A stretch of DNA of 64,000 nucleotides, taken from NCBI GenBank assembly GCA_011800805.1, contig MPNW01000043.1:89659-153658 (forward strand), in the 5' to 3' direction. The notes beneath the pieces are model-generated. The model ran no database searches, had not been told where the DNA came from, and was given only the letters and a program-made list of their open reading frames with translations. The first letter of the stretch is position 1. Every line of letters starts with the position of its first letter. Positions 1 to 10,090 of the stretch are shown piece after piece. This DNA comes from Hirudo medicinalis (Eukaryota > Annelida > Clitellata > Hirudinida > Hirudinidae). Both the position numbers and the translations under genes were made by a program.

Positions 1-2
1 CA

Positions 3-623
3 CAGAAATGTTGTCGTGAGCTGGGAGTCTACCTCAGCACCTCTAACACAGACAAGATAACACGTTTCCTTAGGGTATGCATTGAACAAGTTATAAATAA
101 TTCGAACTTCAACTTACAATCCAATTAAGAATCATCTCTCAAGCACAACTGTAGAGGAACCATCGGAAGGGTGTATCCACTGTATGTGTCAAAGTTTATA
201 ATACATTACTCCTTTTCTACATCACTACATTGCTATTAACAGGTAACAGTGGAAGAGATGAGCCTTGTGGACGATAAGATGGATCCCATCGCGGAAACCC
301 CAGACATAGCAGAGGTAGTGGTTTTTTTTTAGCCATATCTACAGGATTAGGTCCGTTCTGTCGGAAAGTTGCTTTCAACTTACCATTACTTCGAATGAAA
401 TTGTAACCTTATTTTTTTTAATTCCTAGCATGACACCCAGAAAGAAATGGACGATTCGGCCCACGTTTCAGAAGAGAGTGAAAAATCTGAGGTGGGTATC
501 CTTGAAAGCTTTGTTATGGATAGGCCTGCAATGTAATTAAATCTATAAAATGTTTGTTTAATTTAGTTTTGGGAGAACGAGATCGATGAAGGCCCTCACA
601 AATTTTATATTGACCAAGGGTAA
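3..623 (+). CDS. 3' exons of an unidentified gene entering from the left
   Basis: Four stretches can be chained as exons, all in phase 0: 3-74 (donor GTATGC), 243-314 (after an AACAG acceptor, donor GTAGTG), 429-491 (CCTAG acceptor, donor GTGGGT) and 567-623, which ends in TAA at 621-623. The translation is acidic and Ser/Glu-rich in the middle exons (for example EESEKSE) and ends HKFYIDQG. I do not recognise the protein. The same frame continues after the TAA for about 40 codons of protein-like sequence, so the final exon may be part of the decayed element described next rather than a normal C-terminus. The 5' part lies outside the window. What supports it is splice consensus and phase continuity only. 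Confidence 0.4.
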
Positions 624-1153
624 TGGTCGTTATTGAGATCCACTCAATGCGGAAGGAAATTCAAGGATTTGAGTTGGACAAACATTGTGGCGGATTACAT
701 CAAGAAATACAATCCCTACTGTTGCCTTTGTTTTGGCACACGGTGAGGTGTGCACAATCTGTGCGAGGAGGTCTGATGTTCAACAGCAAAGGCTACTGCA
801 AGCTCGCATCTTGCACGATGACCTTCACATTCAAAATAAAAGACGAAGATTTGTTGGCTGAGCTGGTCTTTTCCGGTAGATTAGTTCGCCATGATACCGC
901 GGAAGAACATGCAAGACCAGTACGAGGGAAGAAAAGAGTGGAATTGGCCGAAGCGATGAAGGATGTTGCGCCACGTGAGGAACACATGAAACGACTTGAT
1001 CGCATGTCGGAAGATGTCTTTCAATCGGGAAACAGAGACATGGCTCCCTCCACGGCCGTCCTGAGGAAAATTGCCTCGGAGAGGAATATAAGGAAAAGGA
1101 GAGATGACTTTGAGATGAAGAGCCTAGACATGCTCAAAAAAGAACATAGCTGA
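567..1153 (+). pseudogene. decayed transposon-like (MULE/FLYWCH-style) N-terminal region
   Basis: The frame from 623 to 1153 carries a pattern I associate with a multicopy transposon-derived family: a Cys pair (YCKLASC), an RHD..EEHARPVRG block and a GN....S.AVLRKIASER block. Upstream, the frame beginning at 567 reads WENEIDEGPHKFYIDQG, a stop at 621, then KFKDLSWTNIVADY and NPYCCLCFG up to a TGA near 744. The natural first half of the domain is therefore in one frame, broken by stops, and the second half in another, joined near 700-745. That implies at least one frameshift plus stops, so this is a relic. No catalytic DDE part follows. The family assignment is from memory and moderate. Confidence 0.45.
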
Positions 1154-2112
1154 ATGTTTTGAAAGATCAAACAAATTGAAATCCTACTATTTGGCCACAA
1201 AGTCCACCAGCACATCACTAATTCCTTCAAGCTTCACTAAAGAACCGGCCAAGAAAAAGATCGAAACTGAGAGAAGGTTTTATTCGACCGCATGAAAGCG
1301 ACTAAGGGCTAAACCCTTCAGCAAGCCAATGTCTACAGAAAAAAAAAGCTCCTTGGACGGTGACGTACAGTATGTTGTTGCGGGAAGACTCCATTAGCAC
1401 GATTACGCAAATAATAGCTAGTGTAAAAATAACATTTGATGGGTTTATCGTTGCTTACATATTCTGATGGGCGAGATCAAGGATAGATGTAAGCATAAGA
1501 GAGTAGACAATAAAACTTAAGTTCAGATAAATTTATTGACATAAATTTAAAAATAAGTGATTTCTAATAATAAAAACATATAAAACAATAAAGATTTTGC
1601 AGATATTTACTTATAATTAATTATATCTCATTAATATTCATCCGTTTTCTGATTCGATATTTTCGCGGTGCTGGATGCAAATGCATGTATCTTCATGGGT
1701 GGCCATTTTATGGGCCGAGTTTAAGAAAGTATTCCCATTCTGAGGAAGTCCTCAAATTTAAAGATTTATTTAGGCTTTTATAGAATTAAATTGAAATGAT
1801 AAATAATTGCTCTTATTATCAATGAGGAGATATATCAATTGAAGTTCAGCATCTTAACGGATGTAAATTAATCTTTTTAATTGCAATTTCTGAATGAGAT
1901 TCGTGACATTTGAGCATAATAAGGCCATTAATCTGGTAAATTAGAATTTTCGTTGATAAATTTATTTTCCAACAGAGAATGCAATGGTAAGTCATCAGAA
2001 TCTGCCCTGTTGAAATGGCAGGTCATAAGGTTTCAAAATTCGGAAAGATACCTGAGATGCAGCACCATTTTGGTGGAAGGCCGAGAGTTACCGATGGATG
2101 AGAGATAAAACC
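1154..2112. other. intergenic, no gene seen
   Basis: AT-rich sequence downstream of the decayed frame. I see no coding exon, structured RNA or repeat that I can support here. Confidence 0.5.
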
Positions 2113-2121
2113 TATATAAAA
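2113..2121 (+). promoter_or_regulatory. TATA box of the CKAP2-like gene
   Basis: TATATAAAA lies 57-65 bp upstream of the ATG at 2178, placing a transcription start near 2143 and giving a leader of about 35 nt. It supports the first exon at 2178-2298. Confidence 0.55.
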
Positions 2122-2177
2122 CTGCGGATATTGGAGAACGGGTTCTTGGTTTCTGCGATTTCAAACTCCTAACCGAC

Positions 2178-5100
2178 ATGTTCCCAGAAGATTTCAAATT
2201 CGATGCCGACGAAGAAAACTTTCTGATGGTGGGATTGAGATTCGTAAGGTCGAGGTCCACAATTGACCCTCCTCATTCTGCAGTCCCCGATGTTGTCAGT
2301 AAGTGCAGGAGTGCAGGAAAATTAAAGTATCTAATAACGGTTGGCTTTTAATCCAAACTATTCAGAATTTTTCAATTAGAGCAGATTTCATACTCAAAAT
2401 AGCCTAAAAGTTCAAACATGTGGACACAATTGTTTTGTTTTAATGTATGCAATATTTTAACTAAGTTTTGTAATAGTAATAGATTTGTAAATTTTCACGG
2501 CAGATAGTATTTTCGACACAAAATCATCGAGAATGGTTTAACATTTAAATATTTTAATTTAATTAATGTTACATTTATTTTAATGTGATATATATATAAT
2601 TATTAAAATAATAAGAATAGATTTAAATTTAATCTTGAAAGCATTCGAAATAACATTTAAAGAAAAAAATCGCTCATCACCTTGCGATCGCGGACAAACA
2701 ATTTGAAATTTATTGATTACTTTGAGATCCCGATGTCAAAATGACAACAGAAGTTAAAATAGGAGGTTTGATAATGTTTACACACTAGGTTTTCAATTGC
2801 CATTGTACAGGTTTAGAAATGAAAACGTATATCAATGGTTGCTGTCGGATGGGTTTCATATTTAGTAGTTGCATAAGTTTTAAAATCAATTTGACAATTT
2901 ATTTTTTAAAATATTTTATTCAGAGAAGCATTATTTTTTTATGTTGCGCTTTGTATATAAATACAGGTAAATCTAAGATTCAAAGCAAGAATTATGAAGA
3001 ATTCAAAGCTAAAAGAGATGAAGAAAAGAAGGCTCGCCAAAAAAGAATAGAAGAACGCCTTATGCTATTAAGAATGAAAAGATTTTCTGATACGGGTAAA
3101 GTACTGGACAAAGAAAATGTGCTTAAAGGTGACACTGTTTCAACAAAAGGAAGCAATAGACGTGAGCGGAACATTCCAAAGCCTTTACAGAGCAATGCCA
3201 TCAAAAATGCTCAAATTATCGACAATAAAGCACCTCAGGATATTGGGTATTCAACAAAATTTTTTCAAAGTAAAATAATCTTAAAAAGAAAATGTCCAGA
3301 GGTTACTAATTCTGTTGCCAGTTTAAACAAGAATCTAAAGGAATGCAACTTACCCAATGCTTATAAAAAACCACAAGAGAGGTGATTCAATAGAATCTAT
3401 TATTTGCAGCACATAAACATTTAAATGGTTGTAGATATTAAATATTGTTAGTGAATGTTCAATTTTTGACAGGCCCAAAGCAGCAGTCAGTAACAAAATG
3501 TATTCAAAGCCTGATGTTGAGTCAAGAAAGTAAGCACTTCAAGGCCAATTATATGACAATGACAATTTTTTTTATTGGATGTAAATGTTACAAAATACAT
3601 AATTCAGCATAACCAAACATCCAAAAGGAGCATCCAAAGATATGTATTTCTGCTATGGATTGTAATATAGTTGAAGGTTAAAGCAACCAACTAAACAAAA
3701 ATTGCAAACACAAACCAATTAAATCTCGGAGTGGACCAAATCAACTAATGAAATCGGAACCTGAGAGTCACTGTGACGATATAAAAATGATACCAAAACA
3801 AAAGAGACTCATAAATATTCAGTCTAAAAACATGTTACACCACAGAGGAATGTTGAGTCAAAATATATTCCTTCAGCTTAGGTTAAATGATGACGATGGC
3901 ATATTCGATAACAATTCTGACGGCAAGGTAGCATAAAATGTGGGCCGTTACATTTTAGAGAATGTTTTCAGTCTTGTATGAGCAAGTACTTTTTCATTAT
4001 TTAATTTTTTACTGAAAATATTTTTACTTAAATGGACTTTGAATCTATTAAAGTGCTTCACTGAATATTTCTTTGCTTTAGGAGGCAACTGGAGCTGTGG
4101 CGCATTCAAAAATTGGAAAAGATAAAAGATATAAATAAGTAAATGAATTTGTTTTCATGCATTTATGGCTTATAAAAGGCATTAATCATAATCAGCAAGG
4201 CAAAATCAGTTGTGCATAAAACAACATCAACATTGAGCAACTTATCTTCAAAACGACCTTTTGTCAACAAACCTGATGTGGTTGCCAACAAGCAGTAAGA
4301 GATAGTAGTTGAAAAAAGCTGAGGTGATTAGTATTAAATGTGTAACTGTATGTTTCAGAGGCGCTAGTGCTGTAAAGAAGTCTACTGCTGATCGTGAGGT
4401 TCCAAATCTTGTGGTAATACAAAAACAGCTGAAGAAAAGAATTTCTCTCAGTTCTAAACATTTTGCTGAGAAGAGATCTTGCAGGTTTGTAACAACATTT
4501 TCTCGACTTTATTGACATTGATTCTACTAAGATGAATAATCGCACTAGGCCCGATGCAATGAAAGCTTCGGTGAGCAAAGAGGTCAAGGTTGCCACTAAG
4601 CAACCAAGGTAAAGTTTCATCTATTCTCAAATGATGATTTGCCAATTGCCTTATATTTCTGATGATGTAGTTGAATGGTTTACGAGGCCCCTATGAATTC
4701 TTAGGAGGGGTGGAAGTAGCTTTATGTTGGACCTCACGGGCAGGGTTTCAGCAATCAGGCCTGGTGTCATGAATGTGTCCAAATCACTCATGAAGTCTGT
4801 AGTTTATTTATATCCAAAGAAAATGTTTGCATGTCCTTATTTTTTTAGTCATATTTTGTTGTTGCTATTTTTAACTTTTAGCTTGTGAAATTCTAATGTT
4901 GTTCAATTATGTATAAGCTTGTTATAAATGATGCTTATTGCTTATAGTGGAAATTAAGTGAGCATATGTGCCATCTGGCTATTTATACATCGCCCCTAAC
5001 CAAGGGGCAACTCTGGCAAACACAGGCTGGGTTTCGATCACAATGTCTAGCGACTGTTGCCTGTAATATCACATGCCAGAATACAATCATTGAACTACCT

Positions 5101-6194
5101 TGCATGCCAATTGTAATTGCAGTTCATTTGTAAAGCACCATGTGTAGGGCATCAGAGGCACATTTTGTTAACCATTTACATAGAACTCCTACCCAAGGGT
5201 CCTTGTGTCAGTGCCAACAAGGTTTTTGAACACAGCACATTGTGACCATTGGTTACATTACAAAAGCCTGCAGGAACCCTCTGAGCTAACTTATATCCCA
5301 ATGCACAGATGCATTGCCTGGGACAGCTTCTAAGGATAGAATGTCTGAATTATTGTCATTATTCATTCACATCTAAACTAACACCAAATGAACATGTATC
5401 CAAATAGAGAGAAGCTGAACAAGTGGTTGGAGGAAAAGGGGAAATCGCCTTCAACATGCAGAAGACACATGAGTTGTTATGGATTGCACAGCAGCACTCC
5501 TATTGGAGGGAGAGTGAAGCTTGAGGTAGTTTTTTTCATCTTTCATCAATCTGATTGGTGGACTACTTAATTGCTTACGCCACAACAAGTCTTTCAACTT
5601 GCAGGTCAGAACTGCAGTCAAACAAGGTCAGAGGAATCAAGAGACTTTTGAAAAAGAAAATATTGAGCCATTCACAGAGAGCAAGATTCGAGTGAAAAGA
5701 GTGAGAGGCGAAGTGCAGGATTGCAACATCTTTAGATCTTCCCGTGTCTTCTTCAAATGTCGGGAGTGAGTTTTTTATAATTTTCTTGTTCTCTTTCTGA
5801 GAGATTTCTTGACTATTCTGCTATTGTTATTTAAAGTTGTTTTTTATATTTCCCGGAAATATGCACATAATACTTTAAGTTATCTCTTTTTATTGAATTG
5901 TGGATCTTTAGAGTCCTAAGTCAGACGTCCATCTTCCATAATGATGGTAGCACATTGATCGACACTCCGATGAGGAAGATGTTCATTGTAACTCCAGTGA
6001 GGAGGTCCACAAGGAAAAGTTGTGTTCCTGTCTCTCTCAAGGAACATGACATCCTCATTGAGACTATGGATGAACTCTCAGCCGATATGAAACAGATGAG
6101 CATCTTTAAGCCAAACAAATGCCTCATCCCATCAGATGATGTCATCGCTAATGAGCCAGCAAAGAAGCAATTAAAATTTGGTGATGATTGCTGA
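2178..6194 (+). CDS. CKAP2L: CKAP2/CKAP2L-family mitotic spindle protein, 11 exons
   Basis: Exons 2178-2298, 2967-3381, 3473-3529, 3684-3881, 4082-4138, 4196-4294, 4359-4484, 4549-4608, 5408-5525, 5605-5765 and 5912-6194 keep phase and give about 564 residues. Two blocks identify the family. LNKWLEEKGKS in exon 9 matches the CKAP2 motif LxEWLxxKGKT. In the last exon FIVTPVRRSTRK, then LKEHDILIETMDELS and a FKPN motif, match the conserved C-terminal TPVRRS..R / HD..V.SLDEL segment. Vertebrate CKAP2 and CKAP2L bind spindle microtubules, so that is the expected role. Exon 2 has a charged helical run (EEKKARQKRIEERL). Between the two C-terminal blocks the long helical region of vertebrate CKAP2L seems reduced to about 90 residues. 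An alternative short first exon, 2741-2765, has the same phase. Splicing exon 4 at 3927 instead of 3881 would run into a stop. Confidence 0.75.
4978..5080 (+). repeat. SINE-like dispersed repeat, copy A
   Basis: In intron 8 of the CKAP2-like gene. It shares the core TTTAyrTmGCCCCTAaCCAAGG followed by ACTCTGGCA and CAGGCTGGGTTtCGA with other copies in this window (7405, 40950, 63041). The GGTTtCGATC block resembles a pol III B box with one extra base. No poly(A) tail or target duplication is clear. Confidence 0.45.
5140..5235 (+). repeat. SINE-like dispersed repeat, copy B (diverged)
   Basis: A more diverged partner of copy A, 160 bp downstream in the same intron: TTGTTAACCATTTACATAG then CTCCTACCCAAGGG. 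The first block closely resembles the head of the copy at 63041. Confidence 0.35.
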
Positions 6195-7404
6195 ATGTAT
6201 TCTGTAATGTTTTACTTGCCTATCCTAATGCCAGATTCTGTTTAAATGTTGGAATATTTAAAACTACTAACTGGCAATGCTAACACTGGCAACATTTTTT
6301 TCTTTAATGTGTTCAAAACAGCAAAATTTGGTGAGGATGATGGATAATGCTAAATGTGAAGTTGAGTTGAAACCTTTCCAGGTGTTTATAACATGCTTTA
6401 GTGACCAGTTCTGAAGTGGCCCAATATCCTGACTTATTTGTACTAAACTTTGCACCTCACCTTTTCGATATTATTTATATTTATGAGGTGCCAACTATCT
6501 AAATTTCAAATTGCTTACTTGTGAATGTCATTTGCTTTTATCCGTTTAAATTGTTTTGCTTTTCTAGCAATCTAGTTGGAAACAGCTTAGTTTTAAAGAT
6601 AAAATAGTTTTCTGCATTTCTGTGATTGTGTTATGCGTTTTAATGAAGGTGATTCTAAAGTTTAATGACTTTATGTGGTTCTCGTCTATCTATTATCTAT
6701 TGGATAGAGTATCCAATTACACAACATGCTTCAAAGTGGCTGCAGTCTGATTAATCAATGTTTTTAGTTGCAGTCGTCAATTTGTCTTGATGCAATAGCT
6801 GCGACTGACTCGTTGGATGTAGGAATGTATATGGAGAACAACTTTTTCAGTGATTGGTGTGGTCAACTGTGACAGGTTCGCTGTATTTGCCGGTAATCAC
6901 ATTTTACAATCTGACTGGTGGACTGAGAGCAAAACTTGTGTCAAGCTTGCAGATAGAAGCGAAAAAGATAGTAGAACAGAGATAAGTAGATTTCAAGTTG
7001 TATAATCGATTAGCTGCATTATATGTCCGATTGCCTCTCTTTAAGAGGAAGATGCGATAAGCCTTAGTAAAAGTAATGGTTTAACCTACATTATCTACAT
7101 TATTAGAACCACGAATGGATGTTGATAACGCTTCGATTGTGAATGGTGATCGACCGGGGACTAATTTTGGCCGGACCTGGGAGGACAATACATATTTAGG
7201 GACGGAACTTTCCCACGGGTTAACTTAATATTTTGCTTTTGTTTAACTCCTTAAAACTATTTGTGATGCGAACATGCAAATTCAGTAACGAATGAAAATA
7301 TTTATCTGTAATTCCATCATTTCAAGCATCATATCTCTCTTAAGGAAGGTGGAAAAGGACGTCATTTTGGGAGAGTTTGTTGCCCCGTGACTTTTCGAAA
7401 TGTA
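6195..7404. other. intergenic, no gene seen
   Basis: 3' flank of the CKAP2-like gene and AT-rich DNA without a supportable gene. The 14-mer GATCGACCGGGGAC at 7148-7161 recurs as its reverse complement at 10777-10790, on the far side of the LINE block. Confidence 0.4.
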
Positions 7405-7550
7405 ATAATAAGTGAATTTGTATAGCGCCATCAGGGGCGCTTAAACCGTTTATAGAGTGACGTGTTGTGATGGTGCAAGCTGGGTTGCGAACACGACACG
7501 TGGCGACTACTGCTTTTACCGTCGCTCGCAGGAACGCAAACCCTCTGCCA
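7405..7550 (+). repeat. SINE-like dispersed repeat, copy D
   Basis: TTTGTATAGCGCC, then GCTGGGTTGCGAACACGAC and TTTTACCGTCGCTCGCAGGA. The last two blocks match the copy at 40945-41055 (GCTGGGTTGCGAACATGAC, ATTATCGTCGCATGAAGGA). The repeat directly abuts the truncated 5' end of the LINE that follows. Confidence 0.5.
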
Positions 7551-9730
7551 GAAGAACAAAAAGGATGCAGGAAAGGGAGTAGAGGGTGCAAGGACAGTTT
7601 ACTGATTAGCCAAATGATAGTAAAACATGCAAAGAAGATTAAAAACAATTTAAACATCACTTGGATTGAGTACAGAAAAGCTTTTGACAGCATCCACACA
7701 CATGGATAATTCGAGAAATGGAAATAAACAAAGCATGTGATTTAACAGTGAGGTTTATTCAACAATCAATGCTGCAATGGAACATGATAATGATGCTGAT
7801 GCATGAAAAAGGATGTTTGAAGACTGGAAAAATCTCTGACAGAAGGGGAATATTCCAGGGTGATTCTATGTCACCTCTACTGTTTTGTATGGCTTTGATG
7901 CCATTGTCAAAGTCTATTAACGATTAGGTTATGAACTTGGAAAGGAACAAATCAGCCATCCCTTCTATGTGGATGATTTGAGGATATTTTCAAAAGATCA
8001 CAAAAGTATGCAAATGTATGTAACAATTGTAAAAAAAATTCAGTAAAGATCTTGGCAAGGAATTCGGAATTGAAAAATGTGCAACCATTGAAACGAAAAA
8101 AAAGCAAATTTACAAGAGGAGGTGATATTGTTCTGCTGGATGGAGTTGAGATACAATCACTAAAAAGTCAGGAGTTTTATAAATACCTTGGAATGGATGA
8201 AAAGAATGGAATCAATGATGAAAGAAAAAGTGAAAAGGGAATATTTTTGATATATGAGGAAAATATTGAAAACCCAGCTAAAAACAAGATCATGGCCATA
8301 AACAGTTTAGCAGCTCCAGTCATGACACATAGTTTTGGTATTCTGCCATGGCTGAAATCTGAAATTGAAAAACTGGACAGAAAAACAAGAAAAATATTGA
8401 CTATGAATGGAATGCATCACCCAAGGGCAAATGTGGAGAGGGTATACAACAAAAGAAAAGATGGAGATAGAGGTTTGCTTGAGTTACAATCCCTTCATCA
8501 GCAGAGTATTTTGAGTCTCACAGAATATATTCGATCAGAGAATGGCAGATTGATTCAAATGGTAAGAAAGAATGATGATCTCAAAAGAAAATTTTCATTG
8601 CAAAAGGAATCCAATAAAATCTGGATGAAATATAAACTAATGACCTTGCCTGAAAACAAAAATTTGATTTGTCAATTGAAGAAATCTCTAGAAAGTGAAA
8701 AACTGTCAAAGATAGCAAGCAAGCTACCCCATGGAAAGTTTTTCAAACTTTTAGATGGTGGAGCTCACATAAACAAAGAATTAAGTGTGAAATGCTCACT
8801 AATGGAAGATTAAAAGGAGAGACAGAGAGTTTATTGTTTGTAGCACAAGATCAGGCACTCAACACCAGATACCATCAAAGACATACCCTTGGCCAATCAG
8901 TTAAGAGTGTCTGCCGATTGTGTTTAAAAGCTGAGGAGCACATCAGTCACACAGTTGCTGGATGTGAAGTCCTTGCACCAGTGGAGTACCTGCAGAGGCA
9001 CAACAAGGTGGCGGGCTACATACACTGGAGAATTCGCAAAAGTCTTAATCTTCCAGTGACAAAAGTATTATATGCATGAGCCTGAAAAAGTTACAAATGT
9101 GGAGGACAATATCATTATGTGGGATAAAACAATATTAACAGACAGGACGATTTTCGCAAACAGACCTGACTTAATCCTGAACAGAATTGCTTGATTGTGG
9201 ATGTGGCAATACCTGATGACGTAAATATGTTGAAAAAAGAGACAGAGAATACGTTGAAATACAAAGATCTGCAGATAGAAATGTCTAGAATGTGGAATGT
9301 CAAGATAAAAGTGATAGCAGTTGTGGTTGGAGCGTCAGGAACTATGAGTTACAATTTCAATAAAGAAATTGAGTCGATACCAGATTATTGAAGATATTCA
9401 AAACATTGCATTGAATGGGACTGCACATATTCTTAGGAAAGTACTTGGTTGATTGATAGAACCGACACCGAAAGCTCAAACATTTTTGTTTGTGTTCATA
9501 CGATTTAAGTTTTGACTCGGTTCGTAATTAAGACAATTCAGTCATTTCCATTTATTATTGTTTTTTTGATTTTTTGTTTTTGTTTTTTTTGTGTTGTCTT
9601 GTGTTTTGTGAGGTCTCTGGATGAGACATGGCAATCATTTTATCCGGCTGCAATACAGCTGAGTTTGATTTTGAATAAAATAATAATAATAATAATCATA
9701 ATAATAATGATGATGATGACGACGACGAAT
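7551..9730 (+). mobile_element. 5'-truncated, decayed R2/R4-type LINE
   Basis: Broken frames together read as the C-terminal two thirds of a non-LTR retrotransposon polyprotein. In order: QKGCRKGSRGCKD and YRKAFDSI (RT domain 3, about 7551-7700), RRGIFQGDSMSPLLF (domain 4, about 7840-7890), YVDDL (the catalytic Y-x-D-D box, about 7966-7980), EFYKYLGM, a thumb region (8052-8813), then C..C...H....C (CRLCLKAEEHISHTVAGC, about 8920-8975) followed by RHNKVAGYIH. Next is VDVAIPDDVN...LKYKDLQIE.SRMW...VIPVVVGA-like sequence, typical of the restriction-like endonuclease of R2/R4-type elements. Stops and frameshifts (for example near 7708, 7925 and 9077) show it is dead. The tail ends in (TAA)n. The apurinic-type endonuclease of jockey/CR1 elements is absent. 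Confidence 0.8.
9679..9730 (+). repeat. (TAA)n/(GAT)n tail of the LINE
   Basis: After TGAATAAAA comes a TAA repeat sliding into GAT and GAC repeats. It sits exactly at the 3' end of the LINE, so it is probably the element's tail rather than an independent microsatellite. Confidence 0.6.
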
Positions 9731-9739
9731 TTTGACGAT

Positions 9740-10090
9740 GATGATTACCATCTTGAAGCTCCATCCATTGCCATCCATTTGGCAATAACTCGCTCCATAC
9801 TTCTTTCAGAAATTTTTCGCCAGGTTTTTTGAGCATTTCGAGCTTTTTCGTAACGCTCTTCTTGAGCAATACGATATTTTTCATCATACTCCATGAACAT
9901 TTCCATCATCGTTGATGATTCTTGAGTGTTCGCCATCCTCGTCGCCAATGTTATATCCTTACTGCTATGTTCGTTTATTGTTTACAACTAAATTATAGGA
10001 AGCATGAGTGACCAACTTGGAACAAGAAGTTCGCCACTGCGAGAGGTAAACACATCCATGAAAACAGAATCCATCCACTTGAGTACATGT
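9740..10090 (-). mobile_element. possible Ty3/gypsy LTR edge with start of gag
   Basis: On the minus strand an LTR-like end (polyadenylation-like CAATAAA at 9973-9979, then ...AACA) is followed by TTGGCGACGAGGATGG. I remember that sequence as the primer-binding/leader region directly after the LTR in many Ty3/gypsy elements. A 67-codon frame (9745-9948) begins there: charged, Met/Glu/Arg-rich, no recognised domain. It is cut at 9745 by the tail of the LINE, suggesting that the LINE inserted into the older LTR element. The second LTR was not found. Confidence 0.35.

Noticed and set aside
3748..3936. Using the donor at 3927 for exon 4 of the CKAP2-like gene
   Set aside because: Splicing there puts exon 5 in a frame that hits TAA immediately before its donor; the donor at 3881 keeps exon 5 open.
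9512..9832. 106-codon plus-strand frame
   Set aside because: Runs through the LINE 3' UTR, T-rich tract and (TAA)n tail; not protein-like.
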